Below the pieces are notes generated by a model. The model was not told where the DNA came from. It searched no databases and saw only the letters and a list, made by a program, of their open reading frames with translations. The position numbers and the translations under genes are program-made. Below are positions 33,909 to 43,494 of a stretch of DNA of 64,000 nucleotides, in pieces (position 1 is the stretch's first letter; each line of letters opens with the position of its first letter). This DNA comes from Polyangium sp. 15x6 (GTDB taxonomy: Bacteria; Myxococcota_A; Polyangia; Polyangiales; Polyangiaceae), in NCBI RefSeq assembly GCF_029960785.1, contig NZ_JASBQE010000007.1:156419-220418 (forward strand), in the 5' to 3' direction.

Positions 33909-34853
33909 ATGGTCCCCGAAGGCAGCGCGCTCGCCGCGGGCGCGAAGAGCCTGCTCGACGCGTGGGGCGAGACCGATCTCTCGGCGCTCGTCGAGCGCAG
34001 CGCGGTCGAGCTCGTGGGCGAGGCCGATCGCTGGTCGATGGGCTCGCGCGAGGTGCGCGCCTATCGCGTCGTCCTCACGGTCTCCGCGCCGGATCACGTC
34101 CTCGTCACCGCGCAGCCGAACCGGCTCTCCACCCTGCGCGACGCGTTCGCCGCGGCCGCGCGGACGCCCGAGACCGAGCTCGAGAGCCTCTCGCTCGTGC
34201 TCGCGCTCCCGCCCACGGGCGCGGGGTTTCATCGCCATGCCTACCGCGACGCGCCCATGGCGCGCGCCGAGCCGCCGCCCCCGCCCGCGGCCGTGCTCGG
34301 CGGCGCGGCCGAGCTCTGCAAGGCCCGGAAGAACCGCGACGCGGAGGGCATCCTGCGGCGGGCGTCGATGGAGCAATCGTACGTGCAGGCCGCGGCCCGC
34401 TCGATGCGCCGCTTCCTCCTGCGCCTCGATCCGGCCGACTTTGCGCGGATCGAGCGGGACCCACCGCTCGCCGAGAGTCTCATGTCGGCCGTGCGGGACG
34501 CGGCCACGACCGCAGACGACCCTGCGTCGGCCGTTCACTTCGGCCTGCGCCTCGACGGGCCTTTGCCGGAGCTTTTGGACCCCGAGGTCCGGCTCGCGCT
34601 CTCGCTCGCGGAGAAGGGCGTCGCGTGCGTGCCCGTGGCGCGGCCCGAGGGAAAGAGCGTGCTCGCGGCGATTGGCTCGTCGGGCGTCGTGCTCGTGGAG
34701 GTCGCGTCGGGCGGGCAGGGGGCCGTGTCACGCGGCGGCGAGGTGAAGGTCTCGCGCCTGCGCGTGCCGGAGGGCGCGCTCGCGACGGCGGAGGGAGCCG
34801 ATGGCGTGAGCGCCCAGATCGTGGCCGCGCTCGGGGCTGCAAAAATCCGTTAA
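33909..34853 (+). CDS. Hypothetical protein co-transcribed with the SPFH gene
   Basis: A 314-residue soluble protein, no recognised domain. Residues 1-100 look alpha/beta (VLTVSAPDHVLVTAQPNRLS); a Pro-rich linker near 118-124 is followed by a helical segment (RRASMEQSYVQAAARSMRRF) and a third alpha/beta part. The start lies 5 bp after the SPFH stop, which suggests a functional partner of that membrane protein. Its stop overlaps the convergent CAP-domain gene stop within TTAA. Confidence 0.7.
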   Translation: MVPEGSALAAGAKSLLDAWGETDLSALVERSAVELVGEADRWSMGSREVRAYRVVLTVSAPDHVLVTAQPNRLSTLRDAFAAAARTPETELESLSLVLALPPTGAGFHRHAYRDAPMARAEPPPPPAAVLGGAAELCKARKNRDAEGILRRASMEQSYVQAAARSMRRFLLRLDPADFARIERDPPLAESLMSAVRDAATTADDPASAVHFGLRLDGPLPELLDPEVRLALSLAEKGVACVPVARPEGKSVLAAIGSSGVVLVEVASGGQGAVSRGGEVKVSRLRVPEGALATAEGADGVSAQIVAALGAAKIR

Positions 34854-35524
34854 GGCGTCCCGAAATCCTGCGTCCAGTAGTGCTTGTACCCCGTCGTCCC
34901 CTGGTAATACCCCACGCCGAGTTGCTTGAGTGAGGCATTCATGATGTTCTTGCAATGCCCCGTGCTCGTCATCCATCCGTTCACGACGGCTGTCGGCGAG
35001 TTGTACCCGGCGGCGATGTTCTCGGCCGCGCTCTTGTACGTGTAGGCAGCGTTCTTGATGCGCTGCCACGGCGTCGAGCCATTCGATCCGGTGTGGCTGA
35101 AGAAATTGTTCACCCCCATGTCTTTCGAATGCTTGCGCGCGGCACACCGCAGCCGCTCGTCGAGCACGAGCGCGGGCGCGGGCGGATACGCCACGCCTCC
35201 ACAGCTCGCGCCGGCCGCGCGTTTCTGGTTCACCAGCGTCAGCACCTGCGCCTCGTAATCGGACCAGGTCTGATTCCAGCTCACGATGTCGTCGCACCAG
35301 GCCACGAGATCCGCCGAATCCTCCGCCTCGAGGGCAAAGGCCTTCGCCTCCTCGTCGTCGCCGATCTCCAGCGCCTCCCCCAGCGCTTCGCCCATTTCCT
35401 CGGCCGCTTCGTCCGCGTATTCGTCCTCTGCCTCCATGGGACCACCGCAGCCGATCAGCGCCAGCGAGCCCATCACGAAGAGCAGGGAGGATGAAATGGT
35501 CTTCATGAACGAGGACATTATCAT
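34850..35524 (-). CDS. CAP/SCP-domain lipoprotein
   Basis: A 224-residue lipoprotein. The signal reaches lipobox LALIGC, followed by an acidic low-complexity stretch (about 30-65, Glu/Asp/Ala). The C-terminal 130 residues form a CAP/SCP-PR1 domain: LVNQKRAAGASCGG, LRCAARKHSKDM, FSHTGSNGSTPWQRIKNA, AAENIAAGYNSPTAVVNGWM and GHCKNIMNASLKQLGVGYY, with the conserved His and Glu residues. Such domains are secreted and often bind sterols, lipids or peptides. GAGG 5 bp upstream supports ATG 35524. Confidence 0.85.
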   Translation of the reverse strand: MIMSSFMKTISSSLLFVMGSLALIGCGGPMEAEDEYADEAAEEMGEALGEALEIGDDEEAKAFALEAEDSADLVAWCDDIVSWNQTWSDYEAQVLTLVNQKRAAGASCGGVAYPPAPALVLDERLRCAARKHSKDMGVNNFFSHTGSNGSTPWQRIKNAAYTYKSAAENIAAGYNSPTAVVNGWMTSTGHCKNIMNASLKQLGVGYYQGTTGYKHYWTQDFGTP

Positions 35525-35623
35525 CGTGTCCTCGATTCACGAATCCCTCAATGGCGCCGCATTCGTGCTTCCATCGTAATCGTAATGGTTCGCCGTGGGC
35601 GGCAGTCCTTTGAGGTAGAACAA

Positions 35624-36856
35624 TCAGCGAACAGGGCCGTGTCCCCGCGCTACACGAAGCGCATACGCAACGCCGTCTCGTAGCGTGCCCTTCGTCACGA
35701 TCGTTCCGAGCTCTGCCCCATTTTCCACGAATGTCCGCGCGAGCTCCGGTCCCGTCCCCGTCGTGACCACCTCCGCTCCGAGCAGCCGCGCCGCCTGCGC
35801 CGCGCGCACGAGCGCCTCGGCCGCCACCGCGTTCGCGTCTTTCACGCCCGTCAGGTCGAGGATCACGACCTTTGCGTTCTGCTGCCCGATCCCTTCGAGC
35901 AGCACGCCGAGCATCCGCTCCGCGCGGGCCGGCTCGAGCACCCCGACGAGCGGCATCACGAGCACGCCCTCCGCGATCGGCACGAGCGGCGTCCCGAGCT
36001 CCTCGAGCGCCGCTTTCTGCGCCGCGATCACCTCGGCCGCGAGCTTGCGCCGCTCCGTCTCCGCGCGACGCGCCTCCGTCAGATCCCGGATGATCGCGCA
36101 CCGCGCGATGCCTCGGCCTTGCTCGTCGCGCACGAGGAACGCCGTCACGCGCGCGTCGAACGTCTTCCCATCGGCGCGCAGGTACGTGAGCTCCCCGCTC
36201 CACGAGCCTCGCTCGAGCACCGCCTTCGCCACCTGCTCCCGTTGCATCACCTCCGCGTGCTGCGCCACGAGCTCGTAGATCGAGTGGCCCAGGAGATCAT
36301 GCCGCCCGAGCAGCCGCTCGAGCGCCGGGTTCACGTAGAGCAGCGTCCCGTCCGGCGCCGCCACGCCCATCCCGTCCGGCGCGTGGTGGATCAGCGCCTC
36401 GAAGATCTGCGCCTTGCGGTGCAAGAATTCCACCCGCGCGCGGAGCTCCTCGTCGATGAGGTACAGCGCCTCGCTCGACGACCGGATGAACGCGCGGATC
36501 TTCGACGTCGCCTCCGGCACGCCCGCGGCGCGGAGCTCGAGCCCCACGTCGATGAACACCTGCCGCATCGCGCCGAGCACGCCCTGCAGCGTCGTCGCCG
36601 ACCAGCCGCGCTGCACCGAGCTGTCGATCCAGCGCTTCCAGCTCTGCGTCGCGAACGACATGGTGCCGTCCCGGAGCGCCTCGATCGCGATGTCGACCTC
36701 CACGGCGCGATCGGCGCGGAAGGCCTCCATCGGCGCACCGAGCGTACCGCCGAGGGCCGTTCGCGCCTCCTCGGTCAGCCGCTCGACGAGGTTGTCCCGG
36801 CGCGAAGCGAACGCCTCCGCGAACGACGCGACCACCGCTCCCTCGGGCCCGCTCAT
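35624..36856 (-). CDS. RsbR-like PAS-STAS regulator (distal of two)
   Basis: A 410-residue protein: N-terminal helical region (1-145), PAS domain (about 150-265, HAPDGMGVAAPDGTLLYVNP, then the RADGKTFDARVTAF core) and a STAS domain (about 290-400, PLVGVLEPARAERMLGVLL, VVILDLTGVKDANAVAAEAL). This is the order of RsbR-type stressosome co-antagonists. By alignment with its neighbour, the first phosphorylatable threonine of RsbR corresponds to Ala here; the second (LARTFVENG) is kept. Its ATG overlaps the upstream paralogue stop by 4 bp (ATGA), showing translational coupling. No rsbS or rsbT is visible. Confidence 0.8.
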   Translation of the reverse strand: MSGPEGAVVASFAEAFASRRDNLVERLTEEARTALGGTLGAPMEAFRADRAVEVDIAIEALRDGTMSFATQSWKRWIDSSVQRGWSATTLQGVLGAMRQVFIDVGLELRAAGVPEATSKIRAFIRSSSEALYLIDEELRARVEFLHRKAQIFEALIHHAPDGMGVAAPDGTLLYVNPALERLLGRHDLLGHSIYELVAQHAEVMQREQVAKAVLERGSWSGELTYLRADGKTFDARVTAFLVRDEQGRGIARCAIIRDLTEARRAETERRKLAAEVIAAQKAALEELGTPLVPIAEGVLVMPLVGVLEPARAERMLGVLLEGIGQQNAKVVILDLTGVKDANAVAAEALVRAAQAARLLGAEVVTTGTGPELARTFVENGAELGTIVTKGTLRDGVAYALRVARGHGPVR

Positions 36857-38100
36857 CGCACAGGCCCCGCCCCTCGGCGCGTCTGCCGCTTCTGCCGCTT
36901 CTGCCGCTCGTGGGCGATCGCGTGCGCCACGCCCGCGCGCAGCGTGCTCCACGTATCCATGCCGCCGAGATCCACGTCGAGATCGACCAGCGTCTTCGCC
37001 ACCGCGCCTCGCACGCCCGTCAGGACCACCTCCGCGCCGACGAGCAGGGCGGCCCTCGCCGCGCGCATGATCGACTCGGCCACCTCCGCGTCCACCACCG
37101 GCACGCCCGTGATGTCCACGATCACGTGCCCCGCGCCCGTCCGCGTGATCCCTTCGAGCATCACCTCGATGATCCGCGGCGTCCGCGCGGCGTCGAGCGA
37201 GCCGACGAGCGGCATCGCCAGGACCCCTTCGGCGAGCGGCAAAAGCGGCGCGGCGAGCTCCCGCAGCGCCTCGGCTTGCGCCGTCTGCATCTCCTCCTCG
37301 AGCGCGCGCCGCTGCTCCTCGGCCCGCTCTTCCGGCGTCGCGTCGCGCACGAGCACGCACCGCGCGATCAGCTCGCCGTCCGTCGACTTCACGCGGAACG
37401 CCTTGAGCCGGGCGTTGAACGACGTCCCGTCCGCGCGCTTGTACCGGAGGTTTCCGTCCCAGTGCCCCACGCGCTCGGCGACCTCGGCGATGTGCGCGAG
37501 CTTCGGGCCCTCGTCCGGGTGCACGAAATCCGAGAAGTGCCCGCGGCTCGCGTCTTCCGAGCCCATCATCGCGCAGAACGCCGGGTTCGCGTAGAGCACC
37601 GTCCCATCGGGTTTGGCGATCCCGATCCCGTCGGGGGCGTTCTCCGTGACCGAGCGGAGCACCGCCGCGCGCTTCGCGGATTCCTCCGCCTTCACGCGGA
37701 ACGCTCGATTGAACGCGGCCGCGGCCGTGTTCATCGCGCCGACGATCCGCCGCGCGCCCACGTCCGCGCCAGGCACGCCCTCGTCCACCGCGTCGAGCGC
37801 TGCTTCGAGCATCGCTTGGCCGATACGCTCGAGCCAGATGAGCACCTTGCGCCCGTCCCAGCCTCGCACCTGCGCGGTCTCGCCCAGGCGCGAGGCCCAC
37901 GCTTCCGCCGGGACCGGCTCTGGTTTTTCGATGCCGTCGAGCCACGCGTCGTAGCTCGCGTCGAGCTCCGCGCGAAACGACGGCGGCACCTCACCGAGCT
38001 CGGACGACGCGGGATCCGCGCCCGTTTCCACGAGACGCGCAAGGACGTCGGGGCGCCTTTGCTGCATCGCCCGTCGGAACGCGGAAACCTCTCCCGACAT
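36853..38100 (-). CDS. RsbR-like PAS-STAS regulator (proximal of two)
   Basis: A 415-residue paralogue of the downstream gene: helical N-terminus, PAS domain (ENAPDGIGIAKPDGTVLYAN, RADGTSFNARLKAF) and STAS domain (PLVGSLDAARTPRIIEVML, VIVDITGVPVVDAEVAESIM, EVVLTGVRGAVAKTLVDLD). The VVDA motif replaces the VVDT of typical RsbR, removing one phospho-acceptor. It ends in a basic repeat (RQKRQKRQTRRG). Probably a signal-receiving component of a stressosome-like complex. An upstream in-frame start exists, but MSGEVSAFRR at 38100 gives the paralogue-like length. Confidence 0.8.
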   Translation of the reverse strand: MSGEVSAFRRAMQQRRPDVLARLVETGADPASSELGEVPPSFRAELDASYDAWLDGIEKPEPVPAEAWASRLGETAQVRGWDGRKVLIWLERIGQAMLEAALDAVDEGVPGADVGARRIVGAMNTAAAAFNRAFRVKAEESAKRAAVLRSVTENAPDGIGIAKPDGTVLYANPAFCAMMGSEDASRGHFSDFVHPDEGPKLAHIAEVAERVGHWDGNLRYKRADGTSFNARLKAFRVKSTDGELIARCVLVRDATPEERAEEQRRALEEEMQTAQAEALRELAAPLLPLAEGVLAMPLVGSLDAARTPRIIEVMLEGITRTGAGHVIVDITGVPVVDAEVAESIMRAARAALLVGAEVVLTGVRGAVAKTLVDLDVDLGGMDTWSTLRAGVAHAIAHERQKRQKRQTRRGAGPVR

Positions 38101-38360
38101 GTACGGCCCAGCGTAAGAGCATCCTGGGCGCGCTCGCAAGCGCTCCCGCCGCACAGCGCGCGCCCGAACCGTGCCTCTCGCGACGACGCGGGGCGGCATA
38201 CGTTGTCGTGGTGCTCAGGTTCGCCCTTGGGCCTTGTCGCGGGGAGAAAATCACGGTTGATTGTGCTCGGCGCGTCTCGCTCTGCCTCCGTCGAGGCCGA
38301 GGTGGCGCGTGCGACGGGGGGACGGGCGAAGGCCCACGTCAGGAGGAGGATCGTCGTTTT
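38101..38360. other. Leader region of the pyrimidine-degradation operon
   Basis: A 260-bp region between the divergent RsbR-like genes and mmsA. It should hold promoters for both directions. AGGAGGAGG lies at 38341-38349, 11-20 bp before the mmsA start. No convincing -10/-35 pair or operator palindrome was seen by eye. Confidence 0.4.
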
Positions 38361-39809
38361 ATGCGCGTGCTCGAGAACTTCATCAACGGCGCCTGGGTTG
38401 CTTCTGCGGGCACCACGTTGCTCGACGTGAAGAATCCCGCGACCGGGGAGCTGCTCGCCAAGGTCCCGCTCTCGACCTCGGCTGACGTCGACGCCGCGGT
38501 GCAGGCGGCCAAGGCTGCGTTCCCTGCGTGGCGCGCCGTCCCGCCGGTGCAGCGCGCGCGGTACCTCTTCAAGCTGAAGGGCCTCTTCGACCAGCATCGC
38601 GAGGAGATCGCGAACATCTGCACGAGCGAGCACGGCAAGACGTTCTCCGAGTCGTTCAACGATTTCGGCCGCGGCATCGAGAACGTCGAGCACGCGTGTG
38701 GCATCCCGACCTTGCTCATGGGGCAGAACCTCGAGGACGTCGCCTCGGGCATCGACACGAGGGTCCTGCGTCAGCCGCTCGGCGTCTTCGCGGCGATCAC
38801 GCCGTTCAACTTTCCGCCGATGGTGCCGCTCTGGTTCCTCCCGTACGCGATCGCCACGGGCAACACGTTCGTGCTCAAACCGAGCGAGCAGGTGCCGCTC
38901 TCGCAGCGCCGCATCTTCGAGCTGATCCAGCAGATCGGCCTGCCGAACGGCGTCGTGAACCTGGTGAACGGCGGCCGCGAGGTCGTCGAGGCGATCTGCG
39001 AGCACCCGGACGTGAAGGGCGTCTCCTTCGTCGGCTCCTCGAACGTCGCGAAGATCGTTTACCGGAAGTGCGGCGAGACCGGCAAGCGCGTCCAGGCGCT
39101 CGGCGGCGCGAAGAACTTCATCGTGATCATGCCCGACGCGGACATGGAGCGCGCGGTGCAGAACGCGGTCGAGTCCTGCTACGGCTGCGCGGGCCAGCGC
39201 TGCCTCGCGGGCAGCGTGATCGTCCCCGTCGGCGACGCGTACGAGCGCGTGCGTGACGCCTTCGTCGCGTACGCGAAGAAGATCGTGCTCGGCGACGGCA
39301 AGGACCCGGCCACCACGCTCGGCCCCGTCATCTCGCGGGCGCACAAGGACCGCGTGCTCTCGTACATCGAGAAGGGCCTGCAGGAGGGCGCGAAGCTCGT
39401 GCTCGACGGCCGCAACGCGACCGTCCCGGGGCTCCCGGACGGCAACTGGATCGGGCCGACGATCTTCGAGGACGTGCGCCCCGACATGGTGATCGGCCGC
39501 GAGGAGATCTTCGGGCCCGTCGCTGCGTTCATGCGGGCGAAGGACCTCGACGAGGCGATCCGGCTCGCGAACGCGAGCGAATTCGGCAACGCGGCGAGCA
39601 TCTACACGACGAACGGCAAGGCCGCGCGCGAGTTCGGTGCCCGCGTCGAGGCGGGCATGGTCGGCGTGAACATCGGCGTCGCTGCGCCCATGTCGTTCTT
39701 CCCGTTCGGCGGCCAGAAGGCGAGCCTCTTCGGCGACACGAAGGCCCACGGTTCGGCCGGCATCGATTTCTACACCGAGCGCAAGATCGTCATCGAGAGG
39801 TGGTTCTAA
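38361..39809 (+). CDS. mmsA: Malonate/methylmalonate-semialdehyde dehydrogenase (CoA-acylating)
   Basis: A 482-residue aldehyde dehydrogenase of the MmsA/IolA group, which oxidises (methyl)malonate semialdehyde to acetyl- or propionyl-CoA with loss of CO2. The catalytic Cys is C281 in GCAGQRCLAGS, typical of the CoA-acylating family. NFPPMVPLWFLPYAIATGNT, KPSEQVPLSQ and EEIFGPV are family motifs. In this operon it would handle malonate semialdehyde from uracil-derived beta-alanine, and methylmalonate semialdehyde from thymine. It is the first gene; the next start overlaps its stop (TAATG). Confidence 0.92.
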   Translation: MRVLENFINGAWVASAGTTLLDVKNPATGELLAKVPLSTSADVDAAVQAAKAAFPAWRAVPPVQRARYLFKLKGLFDQHREEIANICTSEHGKTFSESFNDFGRGIENVEHACGIPTLLMGQNLEDVASGIDTRVLRQPLGVFAAITPFNFPPMVPLWFLPYAIATGNTFVLKPSEQVPLSQRRIFELIQQIGLPNGVVNLVNGGREVVEAICEHPDVKGVSFVGSSNVAKIVYRKCGETGKRVQALGGAKNFIVIMPDADMERAVQNAVESCYGCAGQRCLAGSVIVPVGDAYERVRDAFVAYAKKIVLGDGKDPATTLGPVISRAHKDRVLSYIEKGLQEGAKLVLDGRNATVPGLPDGNWIGPTIFEDVRPDMVIGREEIFGPVAAFMRAKDLDEAIRLANASEFGNAASIYTTNGKAAREFGARVEAGMVGVNIGVAAPMSFFPFGGQKASLFGDTKAHGSAGIDFYTERKIVIERWF

Positions 39810-40684
39810 TGGCCAGGAAAGTCATCGGCGGGCTCATCCAGTGCTCGAACGCGCTCAATGATCCGGGCGCCTCGGTGCTGCAGATCCGCGACGCGATGTT
39901 CGAGAAGCACCTCCCGTACATCGAGGAGGCGGGCAAGAAGGGCGTGCAGATCCTCTGCTTGCAGGAGGTCTTCAACACCCCGTATTTCTGCCCCTCGCAG
40001 GACGCGAAATGGTGCGACACGGCCGAGGCGGTCCCGAACGGCCCCACGGTCCAGCGGCTCACCGAGTACGCGAAGAAGTACCAGATGGCGATGATCATCC
40101 CCGTCTACGAGCGGGAGCAGGCCGGCGTGTATTACAACACGGCCGCCGTCATCGACGCGGACGGGACGTACCTCGGCAAGTACCGGAAAAACCACATCCC
40201 GCAGACGAACGGCTTCTGGGAGAAGTATTTCTTCAAGCCGGGCAACCTCGGCTATCCCACGTTCCAGACGCGGTACGCGAAGATCGGGGTCTACATCTGC
40301 TACGACCGCCATTTCCCCGAGGGCGCGCGCCTGCTCGGCCTGAACGGCGCCGAGATCGTCTTCAACCCCTCGGCGACCGTGGCCGGCTTGTCCCAGTACC
40401 TCTGGAAGCTCGAGCAGCCCGCGCACGCCGTGGCGAACGGGTATTACATCGCGGCGTCGAACCGCGTCGGCACCGAGGCGCCGTGGAACATCGGCAAGTT
40501 CTACGGGACCAGCTATTTCTGCGATCCGCGGGGCAATTTCCTCGCCGTCGGCAGCGAGGACCGTGACGAGCTCGTCGTCGCGGAGATGGACCTCGACGTG
40601 ATCGAGGAGGTGCGGCGCACCTGGCAGTTCTATCGCGACCGCAGGCCCGAGACGTACGAGGACATGGTCAAGCTCTTGCCCTGA
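39809..40684 (+). CDS. Beta-ureidopropionase (N-carbamoyl-beta-alanine amidohydrolase)
   Basis: A 291-residue nitrilase-superfamily amidohydrolase. The catalytic triad is E53 (CLQEVFNTPYFCP), K127 (KYRKNHIP) and C164 (GVYICYDRHFPEG). Tight match with the beta-ureidopropionase/N-carbamoylputrescine amidase group (FNTPYFCPSQD, WEKYFFKPGNLGYP); the operon context favours N-carbamoyl-beta-alanine as substrate, giving beta-alanine, CO2 and ammonia. Its ATG overlaps the mmsA stop, and the hydantoinase gene begins 24 bp downstream. Confidence 0.9.
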   Translation: MARKVIGGLIQCSNALNDPGASVLQIRDAMFEKHLPYIEEAGKKGVQILCLQEVFNTPYFCPSQDAKWCDTAEAVPNGPTVQRLTEYAKKYQMAMIIPVYEREQAGVYYNTAAVIDADGTYLGKYRKNHIPQTNGFWEKYFFKPGNLGYPTFQTRYAKIGVYICYDRHFPEGARLLGLNGAEIVFNPSATVAGLSQYLWKLEQPAHAVANGYYIAASNRVGTEAPWNIGKFYGTSYFCDPRGNFLAVGSEDRDELVVAEMDLDVIEEVRRTWQFYRDRRPETYEDMVKLLP

Positions 40685-40708
40685 TCGAGGGGCGTTCGGG
40701 AGGACGAG

Positions 40709-42115
40709 ATGGGCATCCTGATCAAGAACGGCGAGATCGTCACCGCATCCGATAGGTTTGTCGGTGACGTATACTGCGATGGCGACAAGATCGTGGCGGT
40801 CGGGTCCGGGCTCGTGAAGCAGGGCGCGGACGACGTCGTCATCGACGCCTCGGGCCAGCTCGTCTTCCCGGGCGGCATCGACGCGCACGTGCACATGGAG
40901 CTGCCGTTCATGGGGACGGAGAGCTCCGATGACTTCGAGACGGGCACCGCGGCGGGCGTCGCCGGCGGCACCACCTCGATCATCGATTTCGTCATCCCGG
41001 CGCGCGGCCAGCATCTGCTCGACGGACTTTCCATGTGGAAGGAGAAGGCGAAGAAGGCCGTCGCCGATTATGCCTTCCACATGGCGGTCACCTGGTGGGG
41101 CGACCGCACGAAGTCCGAGATGGAGCAATGCGTCCGCGAGGAGGGCATTCCCTCCTTCAAGACGTTCATGGCCTATCGCGGCGCGATCGGCGTCGACGAC
41201 GTCGAGCTCATCCAGGTCATGCAGACCGCGAAGGACCTCGGCGCGCTCGTCACGGTGCACGCCGAGCACGGCGACGTCGTCGTCGCGCTGCAGAAGAAGC
41301 TCGTGGCCGAGGGCAAGCTCGAGCCGAAATACCACGCCCTCTCGCGCCCCGCGCCCGTCGAGGGCGAGGCGACGAACCGCGCGATCATGATGGCGCGCAT
41401 GATCGGCGAGCCCATTTACATCGTCCACCTCACGTGTCGCGAGGCGCTCGACGCCGTCACCGACGCGCGAAGGCGCGGTCAGCTCGTCCTGGCCGAGACG
41501 TGCCCGCAATACCTCATCCTCGACGACTCGGTCTACGACAAACCCGATTTCGAGGGCGCGGCGTACGTCATGAGCCCGCCGATCCGGCCGAAGGGTCACC
41601 AGGAGGCGCTCTGGGCGGGCATCGCCTCGGGGCTCATTCAGGTCGTCGCGACGGACCATTGCCCCTTCAATCAGGTCGGCCAGAAGGACATGGGCCGGGA
41701 CAATTTCACCAAGATCCCGAACGGCGCGGCGGGCATCGAGAATCGCCTCGGCCTCCTCTGGACCTACGGCGTGCTCGGCGGCCACATCGACGTGAATCGC
41801 TTCGTCGATCTTTTCTCCACGCAGCCCGCGAAGATCTTCGGCCTCTATCCGCGCAAGGGCGCGATCGTGCCGGGCGCCGACGCCGATCTCGTGGTCTTCG
41901 ATCCGAAGGGGTCGAGCGTCATCTCGGCGAAGACGCACCACCACCGCTGCGATCGCAACATCTTCGAGGGATTCGAGGTCAAGGGCAAGGTGAGCCACAC
42001 CATCGTCCACGGCCGCGTCCAATACAAGGACGGCAAGCTCGACGTCGTGCGCGGCGCGGGGCGTTATCTCCCGCGCAAGCTCGAGGCGCCGGCTGCCGCA
42101 AGGGAGGTCCGATGA
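40709..42115 (+). CDS. Dihydropyrimidinase / D-hydantoinase
   Basis: A 468-residue cyclic amidohydrolase that opens dihydrouracil and dihydrothymine to N-carbamoyl-beta-amino acids. Binuclear metal site: H60 and H62 in GGIDAHVHME, the carbamylated K151 in FKTFMAYRG, plus later HAEHGD, VHLTC and TDHCPFN. The GTESSDDFETGT segment is typical of dihydropyrimidinases. GGAGG lies just before the ATG. It overlaps preT by 4 bp (ATGA). Role follows from motif and operon. Confidence 0.93.
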   Translation: MGILIKNGEIVTASDRFVGDVYCDGDKIVAVGSGLVKQGADDVVIDASGQLVFPGGIDAHVHMELPFMGTESSDDFETGTAAGVAGGTTSIIDFVIPARGQHLLDGLSMWKEKAKKAVADYAFHMAVTWWGDRTKSEMEQCVREEGIPSFKTFMAYRGAIGVDDVELIQVMQTAKDLGALVTVHAEHGDVVVALQKKLVAEGKLEPKYHALSRPAPVEGEATNRAIMMARMIGEPIYIVHLTCREALDAVTDARRRGQLVLAETCPQYLILDDSVYDKPDFEGAAYVMSPPIRPKGHQEALWAGIASGLIQVVATDHCPFNQVGQKDMGRDNFTKIPNGAAGIENRLGLLWTYGVLGGHIDVNRFVDLFSTQPAKIFGLYPRKGAIVPGADADLVVFDPKGSSVISAKTHHHRCDRNIFEGFEVKGKVSHTIVHGRVQYKDGKLDVVRGAGRYLPRKLEAPAAAREVR

Positions 42116-43491
42116 CCCATCATTCGCCGCACATCCCGGACGTCGAGGGGGACCGGCTCGAAGTCCTTTACGAGGACAAGAAGCCGCCGTACGAGGACGC
42201 CGAGGCCGTCGCCGAGGCGAATCGGTGCCTGTATTGCGTCGACGCGCCCTGCATCAAGGCGTGCCCGACCGCGATCGACATCCCCACGTTCATCCGGAAG
42301 ATCGGCACGGGCAACGTCAAGGGCGCGGCGCGCACCATTCTCACGCAGAACCTGCTCGGCAAGTCCTGCGGCCAGGTTTGTCCGGTGGAGGTCCTCTGCG
42401 CCGGCGCCTGCGTCTACAACGATTGGAACCGCGATCCGATCAAGATCGGGCGGCTCCAGCGGTATGCGGTGGAGAAGGCGCTCGCCGAGGATCCGCAGCT
42501 CTTCAAGCCGAAGGCGCCGACGGGCAAGCGCGTCGCGCTCGTCGGCGCGGGCCCGGCGTCCATCGCGGCGGCCGGCTGGCTCGCGCTCGAAGGGCACGAG
42601 GTGGCCATTTACGAGAGGAAGCTCTTGCCGGGCGGGCTCAATACGCTGGGCATCGCCCCGTACAAGATGAAGGTCGAGGAGGCGCTCACGGAGATCACGT
42701 GGGTGCTCTCGCTCGGCAACGTCGAGCTCTATCAGGGCGTGGAAATCGTCCCCGTCTCGGGCTCGCCCGAGGAGGTCTCGGTCGCGACGCTGCTCCAGCA
42801 ATACGACGCAGTCTTCCTCGGCCTCGGCCTCGGCCCGGATTCGCGGCTCAAGATCCCCGGCGAGGACGGCGGCGGCGTGGTTGGCGCGACGCACCTCATC
42901 GAGCGGCTCAAGGCCGACCCGACGCTCCGCTTCAAGGGCGTCGACCGGGCGATCGTCATCGGCGGCGGCAACACGGCCGTCGACGTCGCGCACGAGCTCG
43001 CATTGCTCGGCATCGACGCGACCATGGTCTACCGCGGCGGCGACCACGAGCTCTCGGCCTACGAGCACGAGCTCGCGAGCGGCCGCGTCGACGGCATGAA
43101 GGTCCTCTGCGAGCGCTCGCCGGTCGCGGTTTTACGGGACAACATGGGCAAGGTCACGGGCGTCCGCGTGATCCGGACCGAGGACAAGAAGCCCGTCCCC
43201 GGCACCGAGGAGGACCTCATGGCGGATCTCGTGGTCGTCGCGGTCGGACAGAGCCGCGCGACCGAGGTCGCGCGCTCGTTCCCGGGCGTCGAGCTCGACA
43301 CGCGCGGCCGGGTCCTCGTCGATCCGAAGACCCATCGCACCGGAAACCCCAAGGTCTGGTGCGCCGGCGATTGCGTCAACGGCGGCAAGGAGGTCGTGAA
43401 CGCGGTCGCCGAGGCGAAGATCGCGGTCACGAGCATGCACGCGTTCCTCATGGGCACCGAGATGGGCGTGGAAAAGGGCGTGGGAGCCTGA
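42112..43491 (+). CDS. preT: NAD-dependent dihydropyrimidine dehydrogenase, PreT subunit
   Basis: A 459-residue flavoprotein like the N-terminal half of mammalian DPD and the GltD small subunit. N-terminal 4Fe-4S motifs CLYCVDAPCIKACP and CGQVCPVEVLCAGAC, an FAD-binding GAGPASIAAAGWLA, and an NAD(P)-binding GGGNTAVDVAHELA are all visible. It passes electrons between NAD(P)H and PreA for reduction of uracil or thymine. The start overlaps the hydantoinase stop (ATGA) and it is followed by preA after 3 bp. Confidence 0.93.
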   Translation: MTHHSPHIPDVEGDRLEVLYEDKKPPYEDAEAVAEANRCLYCVDAPCIKACPTAIDIPTFIRKIGTGNVKGAARTILTQNLLGKSCGQVCPVEVLCAGACVYNDWNRDPIKIGRLQRYAVEKALAEDPQLFKPKAPTGKRVALVGAGPASIAAAGWLALEGHEVAIYERKLLPGGLNTLGIAPYKMKVEEALTEITWVLSLGNVELYQGVEIVPVSGSPEEVSVATLLQQYDAVFLGLGLGPDSRLKIPGEDGGGVVGATHLIERLKADPTLRFKGVDRAIVIGGGNTAVDVAHELALLGIDATMVYRGGDHELSAYEHELASGRVDGMKVLCERSPVAVLRDNMGKVTGVRVIRTEDKKPVPGTEEDLMADLVVVAVGQSRATEVARSFPGVELDTRGRVLVDPKTHRTGNPKVWCAGDCVNGGKEVVNAVAEAKIAVTSMHAFLMGTEMGVEKGVGA

Positions 43492-43494
43492 GAC

